Assembly (NCBI GenBank): GCA_023458995.1
Contig: JAEWVV010000220.1
Location: 1 to 5,852, forward strand
From: Bacillota bacterium
GTDB taxonomy: Bacteria > Bacillota_I > Bacilli_A > Acholeplasmatales > Acholeplasmataceae
DNA length: 5,852 bases
Reading direction: 5' to 3'
The notes beneath the pieces were generated by a model. That model did no database searches, had not been told where the DNA came from, and saw nothing but the letters and a program-made list of their open reading frames with translations. Below are positions 5,264 through 5,852 of the stretch, in pieces. Within the stretch, counting starts at the first letter, position 1; each line of letters begins with the position of its first letter. The position numbers and the translations under genes are program-made.

Positions 5264-5852
5264 TTACGAAATATTATCCTGATTTCAATGAAAAAGTATA
5301 TATCATTCGTCTGAAAAACGGAATGCAAGTTCATATACTTCCTAAAGATGAACCTTACTATTCAACTTATGTTGAACTCTCAGTTCCCTATGGAGCACTT
5401 GATCTAAACTATAAAAGAGATGAAAGCACATTTGAAACACCTTACGGCACAGCACATTTCTTGGAACATAAAGCATTTGCGATGCCAGATGGAGATGCGT
5501 TTCAAGGGTTTTCTAAGATGGGTGTTGATGCGAATGCGATGACATCCTATAATCAAACATCTTATCTATTTATGGCAACTAAAAATGTGATGGGTGCACT
5601 TGATTATTTACTTAACATGATCGATACCCCTTATATGACAAAGGAAAATACAGACAGCGAAAAAAGCATTATTGCTGAAGAGTTAAAGATGTATTTAGAT
5701 GATCCTAATGTAGTGATGAACAATCAGTTTATGGAGCAACTCTATTTTAATCATCCGATTCGTTATGATATTGGTGGTACATTAGATTCAATTATGGATA
5801 TCACAGAAGAGACTTTAAATCACGCGTATCAGTCATTTTATCATCAGTCTAA
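5260..5852 (+). CDS. ymfH: M16-family zinc peptidase, YmfH type (3' end outside window)
   Basis: This is the first ~197 codons of an M16 zinc metallopeptidase; the frame is open to the window edge. It starts MITKYYPDFNEKVYIIRLKN, then YGALDLNY. The inverted zinc motif HFLEH is at 66-70 in the typical setting TPYGTAHFLEHKAF, with H66 and H70 as ligands and E69 as catalytic base. The GVDANAMTSYNQTSYLF strand at 88-104 is a family hallmark, and SEKSIIAEELKMYLDDP at 133-149 contains the E134-x6-E141 pair in which the second Glu is the third zinc ligand. This marks it as the active partner of the upstream YmfF. The start is ATG at 5260, overlapping the ymfF stop (ATGA), with AAGGAGA 6 nt upstream. 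In B. subtilis this gene lies in the ymfFHI cluster involved in EF-P 5-aminopentanol modification. Other M16 pairs (bacteriocin or PQQ processing) are less likely given the housekeeping context. The second M16 domain lies outside the window. Confidence 0.9.
   Translation, partial: MITKYYPDFNEKVYIIRLKNGMQVHILPKDEPYYSTYVELSVPYGALDLNYKRDESTFETPYGTAHFLEHKAFAMPDGDAFQGFSKMGVDANAMTSYNQTSYLFMATKNVMGALDYLLNMIDTPYMTKENTDSEKSIIAEELKMYLDDPNVVMNNQFMEQLYFNHPIRYDIGGTLDSIMDITEETLNHAYQSFYHQS

Overview
The window is a densely packed, single-strand stretch of an AT-rich bacterial chromosome. It holds eight protein genes, all on the + strand, with the first and last cut by the window edges. Genome type: TGG encodes Trp, and TGA is used as a real stop after the YczE-like gene, deoC and ymfF, so this is the standard bacterial code and not the UGA=Trp code of Mycoplasma/Spiroplasma. 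Strong AGGAGG-type ribosome sites, TTG and GTG starts, the AT-rich Lys/Asn/Ile-rich coding style and the presence of the ymfF/ymfH pair all point to a low-GC Firmicute or related lineage. An Acholeplasma-like member of the Mollicutes is my best guess, but this is inference and not proved by the sequence.

Layout: 1-433 is the 3' end of ileS (isoleucyl-tRNA synthetase, anticodon-binding helices and C-terminal zinc knuckle). 433-1170 is surE (nucleotidase). 1205-2059 is an unrecognised soluble protein of 284 aa. 2072-2692 is a YczE-like integral membrane protein with a TTG start. 2696-3370 is deoC (deoxyribose-phosphate aldolase). 3348-4058 is deoD (hexameric-type purine nucleoside phosphorylase, GTG start). 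4058-5263 is ymfF (M16-fold protein without the zinc motif). 5260-5852 is the 5' part of ymfH (M16 peptidase with HFLEH). Gaps are at most 34 bp and four junctions overlap (TAATG twice, ATGA once, and a 23-bp overlap at deoC/deoD). I see no terminator hairpin, promoter, RNA gene, mobile element, CRISPR or other repeat array, so the genes are probably co-transcribed.

How the genes fit together: SurE (NMP to nucleoside), DeoD (purine nucleoside to base plus pentose-1-phosphate) and DeoC (deoxyribose-5-phosphate to acetaldehyde plus glyceraldehyde-3-phosphate) are three steps of one nucleotide-salvage and sugar-catabolism route. The linking phosphopentomutase DeoB is not in the window. YmfF/YmfH are a catalytic/non-catalytic M16 pair, genetically linked in Bacillus subtilis to 5-aminopentanol modification of EF-P. 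IleS is plain translation machinery. The 284-aa protein and the YczE-like protein have no assignable job.

Overall this is mainly a housekeeping region. The most notable points are the deoC tail being dual-coded with the deoD start, the unrecognised 284-aa protein, and the M16 pair.
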